Notes under the pieces: generated by a model
Told to the model about the DNA's origin: nothing
Databases searched by the model: none
What the model saw: only the letters and a program-made list of their open reading frames with translations
Assembly: GCF_000600295.1 (NCBI RefSeq)
Contig: NZ_JEMG01000001.1
Location: 3,074,311 to 3,138,310 of the forward strand
DNA from: Hylemonella gracilis str. Niagara R
GTDB taxonomy: Bacteria; Pseudomonadota; Gammaproteobacteria; Burkholderiales; Burkholderiaceae_C
Length of the DNA: 64,000 nt
Reading direction: 5' to 3'
In this document: one piece after another, positions 45,437 through 54,221 of the stretch
How positions within the stretch are numbered: position 1 is the stretch's first letter
Layout of the letters: each line of letters begins with the position of its first letter
Position numbers and translations under genes: made by a program

Positions 45437-46642
45437 ATGCAATACATCGAATCGAAATTCCCTCCCGAACTCCTGAGCGACGCGAGCGAGAAGAAACTGG
45501 ACTACTTCAAGAAAAAGATCGTCAGCCATCCCCACCTTGTGCAGTCCTACAACCTGGCTCTGGACTGCATCGAGTTCAGCGAAAAAGGCGAACTCGTCTG
45601 GATCGTTGGCCCCGCCGGCGTCGGAACAACCCAGATCGTTCGCAGACTTTGGAAAGACACCAGCAACGCGCCCTCTGAACCGGATGAGGATGGAATGGCA
45701 GCACCGACAACAGCAACTGTCGTTGTCGATGCGCCAGACAACGCCGAGCGTATCAACACGCAATACTGGATCCGATTGCTGGGCGACCTCTTGCACGCGC
45801 ATGGCGACGTTCTGATCGACCGCAAGATCTACGTTCCACCAAGTCAGTTCACTCTGACACATCCAATCCCGTATGCGGATCCGCGCAACCGGAACTTCGA
45901 CACGCTGAAGCACGCAGCCATCAGCATGTTGAAACACCGCCAGACTCAACTTCTCTTGATCAATCAGGCAGACCGTCTTTTTCCAGAGTCTCATCCGAGC
46001 GGCTGTCTCCAAAGTCTGCAGATCCTCAGAGATCTGGCAGCACAGACGGATACCCGAATCGTCCTGATTGGCAGCTATCAACTGGCTCGCACCGCCTGCA
46101 CTCGCAACAACTGGCTGCATCGCCAGCACACAGTGCATTTGCGGCGTTACGACCCAACGGATTCGGATGAATTCAACGCCTACGCCCGGACACTTATCAA
46201 TCTTCTGGCGCATATGCCGACCGAGCAACGCATGGAGACTCTCAGCCTGGAAGGTGCAAAGAAGATTTGCATCAGCACAGTTGGGTGCATTGGGACATTG
46301 AAGAGAACGCTGACGCGCGCGTTCCAGCATGCGCTGCGCACCGGCGAGAAGATGACCGAGGATTTCATCCTTCAGTTCACACCCTACAACACTGTGGCTC
46401 GCGAGATTGCGCGGGATGCAATGCATGGTGAACGCCTTCTCCTCGATGTCTCTCTGGACGATGTCAGGAGCGTTTTGAATGCGACCAATCCTGGCGCATC
46501 CTCAGGAACTGGGAATTCCTCGAACAGGTCCGCCCCAAAGAAAACCACCGGCACTCAAGGCGGCTTCAACCAACGTCGCATAGGCGAACGCAATTCGAGT
46601 CGAGACCCGGCGGGAGGAGCCTATGGCCCACGGCGCACTTGA
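45437..46642 (+). CDS. TnsC-like AAA protein with degenerate ATP site
   Basis: 401 residues. The AAA+ fold of TnsC/TniB is recognisable: WIVGPAGVGTTQIVRRLW at Walker A and LLLINQADRLF at Walker B. The Walker A lysine is Thr64 (ACA), and the Walker B Asp-Glu pair is Asn176-Gln177. Sensor-like IVLIGSYQLA follows. ATP binding and hydrolysis are therefore probably impaired. TnsC normally links target selector and transposase and imposes target immunity through ATP hydrolysis. It sits between tnsAB and tniQ, overlapping the latter by 20 bp. A Ser/Gly-rich tail follows residue about 350. Confidence 0.85.
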   Translation: MQYIESKFPPELLSDASEKKLDYFKKKIVSHPHLVQSYNLALDCIEFSEKGELVWIVGPAGVGTTQIVRRLWKDTSNAPSEPDEDGMAAPTTATVVVDAPDNAERINTQYWIRLLGDLLHAHGDVLIDRKIYVPPSQFTLTHPIPYADPRNRNFDTLKHAAISMLKHRQTQLLLINQADRLFPESHPSGCLQSLQILRDLAAQTDTRIVLIGSYQLARTACTRNNWLHRQHTVHLRRYDPTDSDEFNAYARTLINLLAHMPTEQRMETLSLEGAKKICISTVGCIGTLKRTLTRAFQHALRTGEKMTEDFILQFTPYNTVAREIARDAMHGERLLLDVSLDDVRSVLNATNPGASSGTGNSSNRSAPKKTTGTQGGFNQRRIGERNSSRDPAGGAYGPRRT

Positions 46643-47984
46643 TCCCTTCGAGGCTGACGCCGGAGCCGTTATCCCACCCACCCTTTATGCACTCAGGAGG
46701 GAGGGGTCTTCGGAATCACCGGAAGGCTTGCTTTCCTGGGTTGTCGGCTTGGCCCACGCGCATTGCCTAGGCCCAAGGACACTCGTGAAATACCTGCTGG
46801 AGCAGTCCGAACGCCATGCGGACTTCTGGAGCGATACCGCGTACTTTGAGCGGCATTGCGCCACGGTCAATGGCTTGGGCAGGTACGCCCTAACGATGCT
46901 GGATGCCCTGGGCAGGCCGCGACCATCCAAGGCGCAGTGCATGACCCTCCTGGGATTGGCCCATCTGCTGCCTTTCAATGGGGAAGGCCTACTGGCCAGA
47001 AATCCCCGCTGGTGCCCAGCCTGCCTGTGTGAACAGGCCCGAAAGGGACAACGACCGCATCACCCTTTGGTGTGGTCGTTTGAACACTACCGGGTCTGTC
47101 ATGTGCATCAGGGGTTCATGAGCGAGCGGTGCCCGGCCTGTGGCGCTGAGCAAGCGTTTTTGCCGATCTACCCCAGTCTTCTGCACTGCAACGCCTGCGG
47201 GGAATCCATGATCGTGCGGCCGCCGGGTCCCGCCGATCTGGAAGTTACCTCCTCGCAAGAGGAAATCTCGGCCTTTGACCGCTGGTCGGCCAGCGCACTC
47301 GTCGACTTGGTTTCTAGGATTCCCGAGCTTCAGCGCGCCGGCAGCCTGGCACAGATGCAACAGAACCTGGTGGACCTTGCCGCTTCATTGACCCAGGGCA
47401 ACCGCAAGGGACTCTGTGAGGCGCTTGGGCTGCAGCCCAGGGCGATCAATGGCTGGCTCAACAAGGATGAGCGCCCTTCATTGGCCCTGCTGCTTCGGTT
47501 CTGCCATGGCCTCAACCTGCTTCCAGCCGATCTGTTCTTGGCCAATGGGGCGATTGGACGCGCCGAGCTTCCCAAACCAGCCCAGACGCCTTCGAGTGAT
47601 CGACAGGAGCGGCCGATGCTGGGCTATCGGCAACGCGAGTTGCTTGAAAGGCAGTTGGAGCTGGTACTGGAAAATCCCTCGGACTACCGCGGCCTGGCTG
47701 CCGTCGCCCACCAGCTGGGCCTCAGCAGGCACGCCCTGAAGTACTGGTTCCCTGCCCAATCGAAAGAGATCGTACTGAAGCGCCGCATGGCCGAATCCCG
47801 AACTCTGGAACGACGCTACCGGACTGACCACGAATACCTCCAGCAGGTCATCACCGAACTTGTCGCATCCCGGGTCTATCCGAGCCGGCGCAAGGTGGAG
47901 CGCATGCTCGGTCAACGCCAGCTTTCCTTGATGCGGCCAGACCTCTACACGGCGTACAGGCGCCGTTTGATGAGCCTCCAATGA
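46623..47984 (+). CDS. TniQ/TnsD-like target-selection protein
   Basis: 453 residues. The N-terminal TniQ domain includes FNGEGLLARNPRWCPACLCEQ, CHVHQGF, CPACG and CNACGES (zinc-binding Cys/His set). A helix-turn-helix segment follows (CEALGLQPRAINGWLNKDERPSLALLLRFC), and the C-terminal part has the TnsD-like SRRKVERML. At 453 residues it is TnsD-size rather than a short Cas-associated TniQ. With no CRISPR in the window, it probably recognises a fixed DNA site, here likely in tRNA-Ala. It is last in the tnsAB-tnsC-tniQ operon. Confidence 0.85.
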   Translation: MAHGALDPFEADAGAVIPPTLYALRREGSSESPEGLLSWVVGLAHAHCLGPRTLVKYLLEQSERHADFWSDTAYFERHCATVNGLGRYALTMLDALGRPRPSKAQCMTLLGLAHLLPFNGEGLLARNPRWCPACLCEQARKGQRPHHPLVWSFEHYRVCHVHQGFMSERCPACGAEQAFLPIYPSLLHCNACGESMIVRPPGPADLEVTSSQEEISAFDRWSASALVDLVSRIPELQRAGSLAQMQQNLVDLAASLTQGNRKGLCEALGLQPRAINGWLNKDERPSLALLLRFCHGLNLLPADLFLANGAIGRAELPKPAQTPSSDRQERPMLGYRQRELLERQLELVLENPSDYRGLAAVAHQLGLSRHALKYWFPAQSKEIVLKRRMAESRTLERRYRTDHEYLQQVITELVASRVYPSRRKVERMLGQRQLSLMRPDLYTAYRRRLMSLQ

Positions 47985-48084
47985 ACAGGGAACCTCCGCA
48001 AATTGACTGCTACCACGTGCTGATTGAAAACACGCACTGAATCACAGGTCTATCATCAACTTCAGAAACATTACGGAGCACATC

Positions 48085-48390
48085 ATGTTCAGGAATGGCA
48101 TGCGTCCTGTCCACCCCGGCAAGGTGCTGTTGGAGGACTGCATCAAGCCCATGGGCGTCAGCGTGCGCGCCGTGGCTCTGGCCATGCACGTTCCCTACTC
48201 TCGCCTCAGCGAGATTACCAAGGGCAAACGGGGCGTGTCAGCCGATACGGCCTTGCGTCTGGAGCGCTACTTCGGCAGCGAGGCGCAAGGATGGCTCAAT
48301 CTGCAAAGCGCGTATGACCTTCGCACTGCCGAGATAGCGGCCGGCAAGACCATTGCCAAGGAGATCAGGCCGCTTGCATTGGCGGTTTGA
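48085..48390 (+). CDS. HigA-family antitoxin, no HigB visible
   Basis: 101 residues. The N-terminus MRPVHPGKVLLED and HTH core RAVALAMHVPYSRLSEITKGKRGVSADTALRLERYFG are typical of HigA/VapI antitoxins. A GGAG site precedes the ATG. The usual upstream higB toxin is absent: the 100 bp before it are non-coding. It may be a solitary regulator or an anti-addiction gene that neutralises toxins of other elements. Confidence 0.88.
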   Translation: MFRNGMRPVHPGKVLLEDCIKPMGVSVRAVALAMHVPYSRLSEITKGKRGVSADTALRLERYFGSEAQGWLNLQSAYDLRTAEIAAGKTIAKEIRPLALAV

Positions 48391-48441
48391 CCCTAGAAAA
48401 GACACTCATCCCCACCCAGCAGTTGCCCAGCAACAGACGAG

Positions 48442-49260
48442 TCAGATGGTGATCACCAGATTGGGGTCCCAGCCCGTGTTCTCGAAAACGGCCTGCCCCA
48501 TGTCCTGCGGCGACTGCACTTGCGGACCATTCTGGATGTATCCCGTCGGGTTGGACACAACTCTGCAGCGGCCGACCTTGTAGTCGAAGTTGTCATGGCA
48601 ATGCCCGTGCAGCCACAAGTCGGCCTGGAACAAGAGCGGCGTGAGGTCGCTCACAAAGCACCCATTGAGTGAGTCCCCGACAAAACGCCTGTGCACACTC
48701 AGGGGATGCGGCGCATGGTGCGTGATAACGACCGTCTTGCCTTCAAACGGCTTGTTGAGCTCCGCCTCCAGCCATCTTCGACTGGATAGATGCGCATCCA
48801 GCGTCTGCTGCGGGGTGAGCAGGCCCGTGTCGGTCTCGATGCGGTAGTAGTCGGTCATGTGCTGGCTACCCTCCCGCATGCTCTGCTCTTGCGTGAGTCC
48901 ACGCTGCCGAAAGTCCGTCCAAAGCGTGGAGCCCAGAAATCGCACTCCATCCAGCACCAGCTCGTCGTCGTCCAGGAAATGGATGCCGGCCTCTTCGCAG
49001 GCCTGGCGCAGCTTCAGCCGCGTTTCTTCCCACTTGCGGGCGTAGAACTCATGGTTGCCCGCAACATAGATGACGGGAACGGGCCAATCGCGGAATACGT
49101 TGACAGCCTGAATGCCGCGGTGGATGTCCCCTGCCAGAACCAAGACGTCAGCATTCGGCACAGGATGGATGATGGTCTGTTGGAGGAGCAGGCTGTCATT
49201 CCCACCGGAAGCCTTGACCAAAATTTCCAGGTGCAGATCAGAGGCGAGCTGAATCTTCAT
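48442..49260 (-). CDS. Metallophosphoesterase
   Basis: About 272 residues of a calcineurin-like phosphoesterase. Metal ligands: SDLHLE, LAGDIHRG, AGNHEFY, ITHHAPH and HGHCHDNFDY. The ATG at 49260 overlaps the stop of the upstream HAD gene by ATGA, so the two are coupled. Possible substrates are nucleotides or RNA ends; not predictable. Confidence 0.9.
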   Translation of the reverse strand: MKIQLASDLHLEILVKASGGNDSLLLQQTIIHPVPNADVLVLAGDIHRGIQAVNVFRDWPVPVIYVAGNHEFYARKWEETRLKLRQACEEAGIHFLDDDELVLDGVRFLGSTLWTDFRQRGLTQEQSMREGSQHMTDYYRIETDTGLLTPQQTLDAHLSSRRWLEAELNKPFEGKTVVITHHAPHPLSVHRRFVGDSLNGCFVSDLTPLLFQADLWLHGHCHDNFDYKVGRCRVVSNPTGYIQNGPQVQSPQDMGQAVFENTGWDPNLVITI

Positions 49261-49679
49261 GCCAGCCACTGACGCAGTATGTCTTGAACGCGGGTTTCAG
49301 ACAGTCCCCGTCGCCCATCGCACAGGATCAGCTCAGTGGGCGGAGGATTTGGAAACTCACGGGCCTGGTCATCCAGGATTCTGAAGGACTTGATCCAGGG
49401 ACGGCCTTTTGTCCAGTCCTGGATTGACGGCCATCGACCCAGCGACGGTTTGGTGACACCCAGACAGACGTCTTTACCCAAACCCAACCGCGAGAGAAGG
49501 AACTCGGGTGAAGAAGTGAACCGATGTGAAGTGTGAAGCACGATCCTGAGATCGGAGTGGCCTGCGATGAGATCTTTCAGGATGGGCAACCAGACGAACT
49601 CGCGCATGCTGGTGGCCGGGCCCGAAGTGGCATGCAGAACACCATCAAAATCCAGGAACAGGATCTTTGCTTCGGTCAT
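49257..49679 (-). CDS. HAD-domain protein
   Basis: 140 residues. N-terminal FLDFDGVLH is HAD motif I with its nucleophile Asp; VLHTSHRF holds a Thr/Ser motif II and RILDDQ a late acidic motif. It belongs to small HAD proteins of mobile elements with unknown substrate. It is coupled to the downstream metallophosphoesterase. Confidence 0.82.
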   Translation of the reverse strand: MTEAKILFLDFDGVLHATSGPATSMREFVWLPILKDLIAGHSDLRIVLHTSHRFTSSPEFLLSRLGLGKDVCLGVTKPSLGRWPSIQDWTKGRPWIKSFRILDDQAREFPNPPPTELILCDGRRGLSETRVQDILRQWLA

Positions 49680-49692
49680 CGTTGTTTAGAAG

Positions 49693-50145
49693 TCATCGCA
49701 AGGTAAGCCCGACTGACACGCCATCAAACGCCTTGGGAGCACGCATACGCAGCAGGCGGAGGAAAGGATCCGTGATCTCCACAGCCTGGCCTCGAATTCC
49801 GTCCAACCAGACGCCAAAGACGTAGGAGGCATCGACATCATGCCAGCTGGGTCCATGGACCCGGTAGATCCGCCCCGAAGATGACGTACACGTCAAGGCC
49901 TCCAAATCCACGCTCTTGATGGATGAACAGACTCGACCTTCATCGGTACGGATATTGCGCCCGATCAAGTGTCGCGTCTTTCTTCCATCAGGCCAGCGAA
50001 CACGGTAGAGTTTCCAGTTCACAAGGTCTGTTCTCGGCTCCTGACTGACAGGGGCAATGCCATGCACGCCGCCGCGGGTCAGATAAAGCACCAAGGTGTC
50101 GAACACCTCATCTCTGTCTGGGTGAAGCTCTTCCTTTTCACTCAC
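49693..50145 (-). CDS. Hypothetical protein
   Basis: 150 residues, not recognised. Soluble, mixed alpha/beta; features include WKLYRVRWPDGRKTRHLIG and IYRVHGPSWHDVDASYVFG. It is 13 bp upstream of the HAD gene on the same strand, so it is probably first in a three-gene leftward operon. Confidence 0.6.
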   Translation of the reverse strand: MSEKEELHPDRDEVFDTLVLYLTRGGVHGIAPVSQEPRTDLVNWKLYRVRWPDGRKTRHLIGRNIRTDEGRVCSSIKSVDLEALTCTSSSGRIYRVHGPSWHDVDASYVFGVWLDGIRGQAVEITDPFLRLLRMRAPKAFDGVSVGLTLR

Positions 50146-50252
50146 ATCACACCTCCTGCGTCCAGGATGGCCGTCTTCACTGGCCGTAGAACGATGGATC
50201 AGATTCTGAAAGCGGCAAACGCTTCAGGCAACGAATCCCATGTGTTTCGCTC

Positions 50253-50269
50253 GGAACATTTATGCTTCC
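50253..50269 (+). repeat. Single internal copy of the 17-bp end motif
   Basis: GGAACATTTATGCTTCC matches the putative TnsB-binding motif of the element ends exactly at conserved positions. It lies in a 271-bp non-coding gap (50146-50416), with no second copy nearby; no other function is seen in this gap. Confidence 0.6.
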
Positions 50270-50416
50270 CGGCAAATAGCTTCATACTGGGAGGGAGGTA
50301 TTTCAAGAGCCGATTCGACGCCAGGACCAGTTGCGAGCTATGGTGCATGAATCCTCTCTTCGAGTTGCCAAGGCGCGGCGCGCTGAAGTTTCGACTCTCA
50401 GTGGGGCATTAAAACG

Positions 50417-50695
50417 ATGATCAGCGTAGATCCCGATGTGATGGGCGGACTGCCCTGTTTCGCCGGAACGCGAGTTCCCATCGACAATGTTCTTGGTTCC
50501 TTGGAGCAAGGCGTGGACGTGAAGCGTCTGTGTGCAGCCTATCCATTCCTGACAGCTGAGCACATCTTGGCCGCGTGGCTTTATGCGGCATCACACCCAC
50601 GCCATAGGCCATCAGGGCGACTCAGCGACACCTTCCTTGGCGCAGAGCCGGTGAGCAAGCTCACGCTTCAACGCATTCATCAGGGATTGATTTAG
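50417..50695 (+). CDS. DUF433 protein (predicted antitoxin family)
   Basis: 92 residues. The DUF433 pattern is clear: ISVDPDVMGGLPCFAGTRVPI and the HTH-like DVKRLCAAYPFLTAEHILAAW. DUF433 genes are normally followed by a PIN-like DUF5615 toxin; here a HAD gene follows instead. It is thus an orphan member. Confidence 0.85.
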   Translation: MISVDPDVMGGLPCFAGTRVPIDNVLGSLEQGVDVKRLCAAYPFLTAEHILAAWLYAASHPRHRPSGRLSDTFLGAEPVSKLTLQRIHQGLI

Positions 50696-50734
50696 GCATT
50701 AGCTTGAACAGATGCTATCGAATGACTTCACAGC

Positions 50735-51340
50735 ATGAGCAAGGGCATCATCGCGCTTGACGCTGATGGCGTGCTTCTTGACTACAGTCTGGCATATGCC
50801 AGTGCCTGGCAGAAAGCCTTTGGCGTGTATCCCCTGGAACGGGATCCATTGGCCTACTGGCCAATGGATCGGTGGCAGGTGGAGCACCTCGAAGGTGATC
50901 GGTTGGCCCAGTTTCGCGACGCCTTCGACTCGGACTTCTGGGCGTCTATCCCACCGGTGCCGGGAGCCGTCGAAGCATGTCAGTCGCTCGCAAACGCAGG
51001 ATTCGAGTTGGTGTGCGTGACGGCGTTGCCGGAAGAGTTCTGCACGGCTCGCGAGCACAACCTGAGGGCCCATGGGTTTCCAATCGACATGGTGCACGTG
51101 ACCGACAACGTGGCGACACCCATGAGCCCAAAGGCTGACAAACTGAAAGCGCTCAGACCGGTCGCGTTCGTGGACGACTATCTGCCCTACTTCGTCGGGG
51201 TGGATGCTGGAATCCATCGGGCGCTCATCACGCGCGGGGAAAATGGCTCACCGAACGTTGGTTCGCTACTGGCTCACATCGACTCGCGGCACAAAGACCT
51301 ATTGGAATTTTCCCGTTCATGGTTAGCCGAACGGAAATGA
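50735..51340 (+). CDS. HAD family hydrolase
   Basis: 201 residues. Motif I IALDADGVLLDYS (nucleophile Asp), motif II region VCVTALPEEF, motif III MSPKADKL (Lys), motif IV VAFVDDYLPYF. A helical cap occurs between I and II. It is a phosphatase of unknown substrate. It lies 39 bp after the DUF433 gene. Confidence 0.85.
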   Translation: MSKGIIALDADGVLLDYSLAYASAWQKAFGVYPLERDPLAYWPMDRWQVEHLEGDRLAQFRDAFDSDFWASIPPVPGAVEACQSLANAGFELVCVTALPEEFCTAREHNLRAHGFPIDMVHVTDNVATPMSPKADKLKALRPVAFVDDYLPYFVGVDAGIHRALITRGENGSPNVGSLLAHIDSRHKDLLEFSRSWLAERK

Positions 51341-51572
51341 AAAGCCGATTGTTCAGGGGATCTCAACCGGCGCTACTCTCAATGGAAATCGACACAGACC
51401 GTTATGCCTGGCAAACCTCCCAGGCTCGGTGGTTTGATTTTTAGATAGGTTCTAGGCAACGCGTGTCGTCCCTGGCGTAGAACACCGCTACTGTTCAGCT
51501 CGAAAGCTGCCGCCAATTGCTACCCGCTTGGTGTTCTGTAACATTGCTCTCAATCCAACCGTTGGGACTGAA

Positions 51573-51998
51573 ATGACAAACATTACAAGCCTCCTGAAAT
51601 CAGAAATCTCTCGCCTCGCTCGGAAAGAAGTCCGCTCCGAAATTGACAGCCTCAAAAAAGCCGCCGCTCACTACCGTAGTGACATCGCTGCGCTCAAGCA
51701 AGCCTTGGCCGCTCAGGAGAAGCTGATCAACCGTCTTCGCAAGACTGAAACTTCGGCCACCAATGCGCCGTCAGACGAGAACCCAAAGCTGCGTTTTCGT
51801 GCGGCCGGCTTTGCAAGCCTGCGCAAGAAGCTAGGCTTGTCAGCGGCCGAGATGGGGAAACTACTGGGTGTTTCACTACAAACCATCTACCACTGGGAAA
51901 AGGGACAAGCCAAGCCCAGGGCCAGTCAACTGCAAGGTATCGCCGAAGTTCGGAAACTTGGAAAGCGCGGCGCGGCGGCACGGCTGGCTGAAACCTAA
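51573..51998 (+). CDS. Helix-turn-helix regulator with coiled coil
   Basis: About 141 residues from ATG 51573. Residues 5-60 form a coiled coil (EISRLARKEVRSEIDSLKK), and the C-terminal XRE-like HTH is LRKKLGLSAAEMGKLLGVSLQTIYHWEKGQAKPR. Such H-NS-like/XRE proteins are common in mobile elements and may silence or regulate cargo. The frame opens at 51528 without start support. Confidence 0.82.
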   Translation: MTNITSLLKSEISRLARKEVRSEIDSLKKAAAHYRSDIAALKQALAAQEKLINRLRKTETSATNAPSDENPKLRFRAAGFASLRKKLGLSAAEMGKLLGVSLQTIYHWEKGQAKPRASQLQGIAEVRKLGKRGAAARLAET

Positions 51999-52157
51999 TT
52001 ATTGCCTTCTAGCTAAGCTCGAAGAGCAACTGGTCCGGCACGCGGCTTAGATCTGACTCCCGGTGGCCTAGCTGCAGGGGCTCACTCCAAATTTTCATCC
52101 AAAGTTGCCCCACGTAGACCCAACTCGCAGACCATTAAACGCGGGGGGAAGCTAGCC

Positions 52158-52475
52158 ATGCACGTAACCATCCGCCCTATCGGCAACAGCAAGGGCATCG
52201 TCCTGCCCAAGCCCATCCTGGCGCAAGCCGGCCTCGAAGAGGCGACTAAGGCCGAGATGACCGTCGAGAACGGCGCCATCGTCCTGCGCACGCCCGCCAA
52301 GCCGGCCCGCGACGGCTGGGCCGAAGCAGCCAAGAAGCTCGCGGCCGAAGGCGGCGACAAGTTGGTGATGGGCGAGTTCGGCAACAAAGGCGACGCGGAG
52401 CAGGTGTGGTTGTGGGACAGATTTCGGCGGAATTCAACATACGGGGTAAACTCTGAGCGTAAGGCCACACCATGA
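52158..52475 (+). CDS. AbrB/MazE-type antitoxin with read-through tail
   Basis: 105 residues. MHVTIRPIGNSKGIVLPKPIL is the AbrB/MazE swapped-hairpin start. The body ends with the common LVMGEFGNKGDAEQVW; after that, where relatives stop, about 20 unrelated residues follow. The usual MazF-type toxin is missing; the next gene overlaps by 4 bp. The junction near 52407 suggests replacement of the toxin by new DNA. Confidence 0.78.
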   Translation: MHVTIRPIGNSKGIVLPKPILAQAGLEEATKAEMTVENGAIVLRTPAKPARDGWAEAAKKLAAEGGDKLVMGEFGNKGDAEQVWLWDRFRRNSTYGVNSERKATP

Positions 52476-52912
52476 AGCCTCGCTACGGCCCGTTCAATCC
52501 CAAACGCAAGCTACTCACGCCTGCTCAGGCACAAGCTCGCGCGGATGAGCTTGGGAAGTTAGCTGAGCGAGTTCGCTATGGTGGCAACCCGGAGCATAAG
52601 AAAAATCCGGGTGATTTCGGGCTGACACCGCCATCAGATCCAAGGCAAGGAAAATCTTTGTGCGACGTCGCCAAAATTTTTAAGCGAGAGCAAGCAGAAA
52701 AGTTGCTTCAGCTCGGACTGCGCAGCGGCCTCGCAAGCGATCGAATGGATGGGGAATGGCCAAAGAACGTCTGGTCAGTTACTGAGGACGGTTTTGCCAT
52801 GGAAGCTCAGCTTGAGAATCCCGAATTGGGAACCTATCACGGCTATCCGATGCCTGATACCGATCCGCTGTCGTTGGAAGTGATTCGTCGCTGGAAGCGT
52901 CTCAATGGCTAG
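52472..52912 (+). CDS. Hypothetical protein, partner of the ImmA-like gene
   Basis: 146 residues, not recognised. Basic N-terminus (MKPRYGPFNPKRKLLTPAQ) and aromatic-rich C-terminal half (EWPKNVWSVTEDGFAMEAQ, GTYHGYPMP). It overlaps the next gene by 8 bp, so they act as a pair. The design resembles two-gene toxin-antitoxin or defence pairs, but that is inference. Confidence 0.6.
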   Translation: MKPRYGPFNPKRKLLTPAQAQARADELGKLAERVRYGGNPEHKKNPGDFGLTPPSDPRQGKSLCDVAKIFKREQAEKLLQLGLRSGLASDRMDGEWPKNVWSVTEDGFAMEAQLENPELGTYHGYPMPDTDPLSLEVIRRWKRLNG

Positions 52913-54221
52913 GCTAAATCTCAACGCAAAATGGATGTCAGCGGCTTCGGGAGAACCGGAAGTCAAAGCCACGGCGGCCTTGGTTGACATGTATGTCGAC
53001 AACATCAGCCTGACTAAGAATCAGGACATTTGGGCTGAGACTATCCGCGACAACGTCTTCGTGTCGGCTTATCCCTTGGCGATGTGGTTTGCAAGCTCTT
53101 GGTGGCGCTTAAACTACGAGCCACTGCCAACTCAGCAACCTAGCCATGACTGGCGAATGGTCCATGAGCTCGGTGCGGCAAATCACGGTTTCGTGTGGCC
53201 GCGCGTCATTTTTATCCCGGACGGTGAAGCAGTTTATGTGTGGGCTGGGGCCTCAATGACACCCGACCAGTCGGTGCAATATCTGCAAGCGCTGGATGTG
53301 CCAAGGCTGATTCCGTTGCCCAGCTTCCAACTAAGCATCCAACACTTCGTGAAGAGCGTTCTCGCTCGTTTAGATGCTAAGGAACTTGGAGATACAAATC
53401 TGGCGCATCTTTGGACCATCCTGGAGGAAGATCTTGCGAATCCCAAAGTGATTCGCCGCAGGAGGCTGGAGGCTGAACTGGGCTTCGATCCCGAGGAGTG
53501 CCCTGAACACGCGCTGAACGCGGCACTGCAATGGGAAGAGCAGGTCGGCGAGGCAGCTCTATCAGAACTAGCACCCGCAATTTCAGCTTCAGGAAACGGT
53601 CCTGAATTGTCGGTCCTTGGACAACTCGCCACGGCCAATGGAATCATTGGAAAACCTACGATTTCGCCTGACAGCATTGGGCACTCAGACCAAGGAGCAC
53701 CCTGGGAGCGAGCGGTTCATGATGCACAGGCGCTTCGCCGAAAAATTGGCAATCCCAGCGGCCCTATCTCAGATCGGTACCTGCACGATCTTCTTGGTCT
53801 AAGCAATGAAGCTGTTACCAATTGGTCCGCACCCGAGGGGAGGTCAACCGTTGCAGTGGCGATACCGGCAAAAGATCGTCAGTTGAAGTTCGTTCCGCGA
53901 AAACGCAATCGGATTGGGCAGCGGTTTGAATTCGCCCGCTTTCTAGGCGAGTATCTACGTCCGACAGATAAGCATCAATGGCTTGCATCGACCGACCTGG
54001 GGACGTCTCGTCAGAAATACCAACGAGCTTTTGCTGCCGAGTTTCTATGCCCGATTGATGCACTAAAATCCTACTTGAATGGCGACTTTTCATCGTATGC
54101 CATCGAGGACGCCGCCTACAGGTTCGAGGTCAGTGAGCAGACAATAACTAGCCTATTGCTCAACAACGGCTATATACATCATCAGTGGTCACAGAACTTG
54201 CCCTATCAAATGGCCGCCTGA
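52905..54221 (+). CDS. Protein with degenerate ImmA/IrrE-like domain
   Basis: 438 residues. The C-terminal third fits ImmA/IrrE peptidases: IGQRFEFARFLGEYL where HELGH is expected, then YQRAFAAEFLCPIDALKSYL and AAYRFEVSEQTITSLLLNNG. The zinc motif is RFLGE, so it is probably inactive as a protease. The N-terminal 250 residues (MARLNLNAKWMSAASGEPEV; WFASSWWRLNYEPLP) are unknown. It is paired with the preceding gene. Confidence 0.68.
   Translation: MARLNLNAKWMSAASGEPEVKATAALVDMYVDNISLTKNQDIWAETIRDNVFVSAYPLAMWFASSWWRLNYEPLPTQQPSHDWRMVHELGAANHGFVWPRVIFIPDGEAVYVWAGASMTPDQSVQYLQALDVPRLIPLPSFQLSIQHFVKSVLARLDAKELGDTNLAHLWTILEEDLANPKVIRRRRLEAELGFDPEECPEHALNAALQWEEQVGEAALSELAPAISASGNGPELSVLGQLATANGIIGKPTISPDSIGHSDQGAPWERAVHDAQALRRKIGNPSGPISDRYLHDLLGLSNEAVTNWSAPEGRSTVAVAIPAKDRQLKFVPRKRNRIGQRFEFARFLGEYLRPTDKHQWLASTDLGTSRQKYQRAFAAEFLCPIDALKSYLNGDFSSYAIEDAAYRFEVSEQTITSLLLNNGYIHHQWSQNLPYQMAA

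Noticed and set aside
47980-48084. Possible higB toxin upstream of the HigA gene
   Set aside because: Only about 100 bp are available and no HigB-like frame is present.
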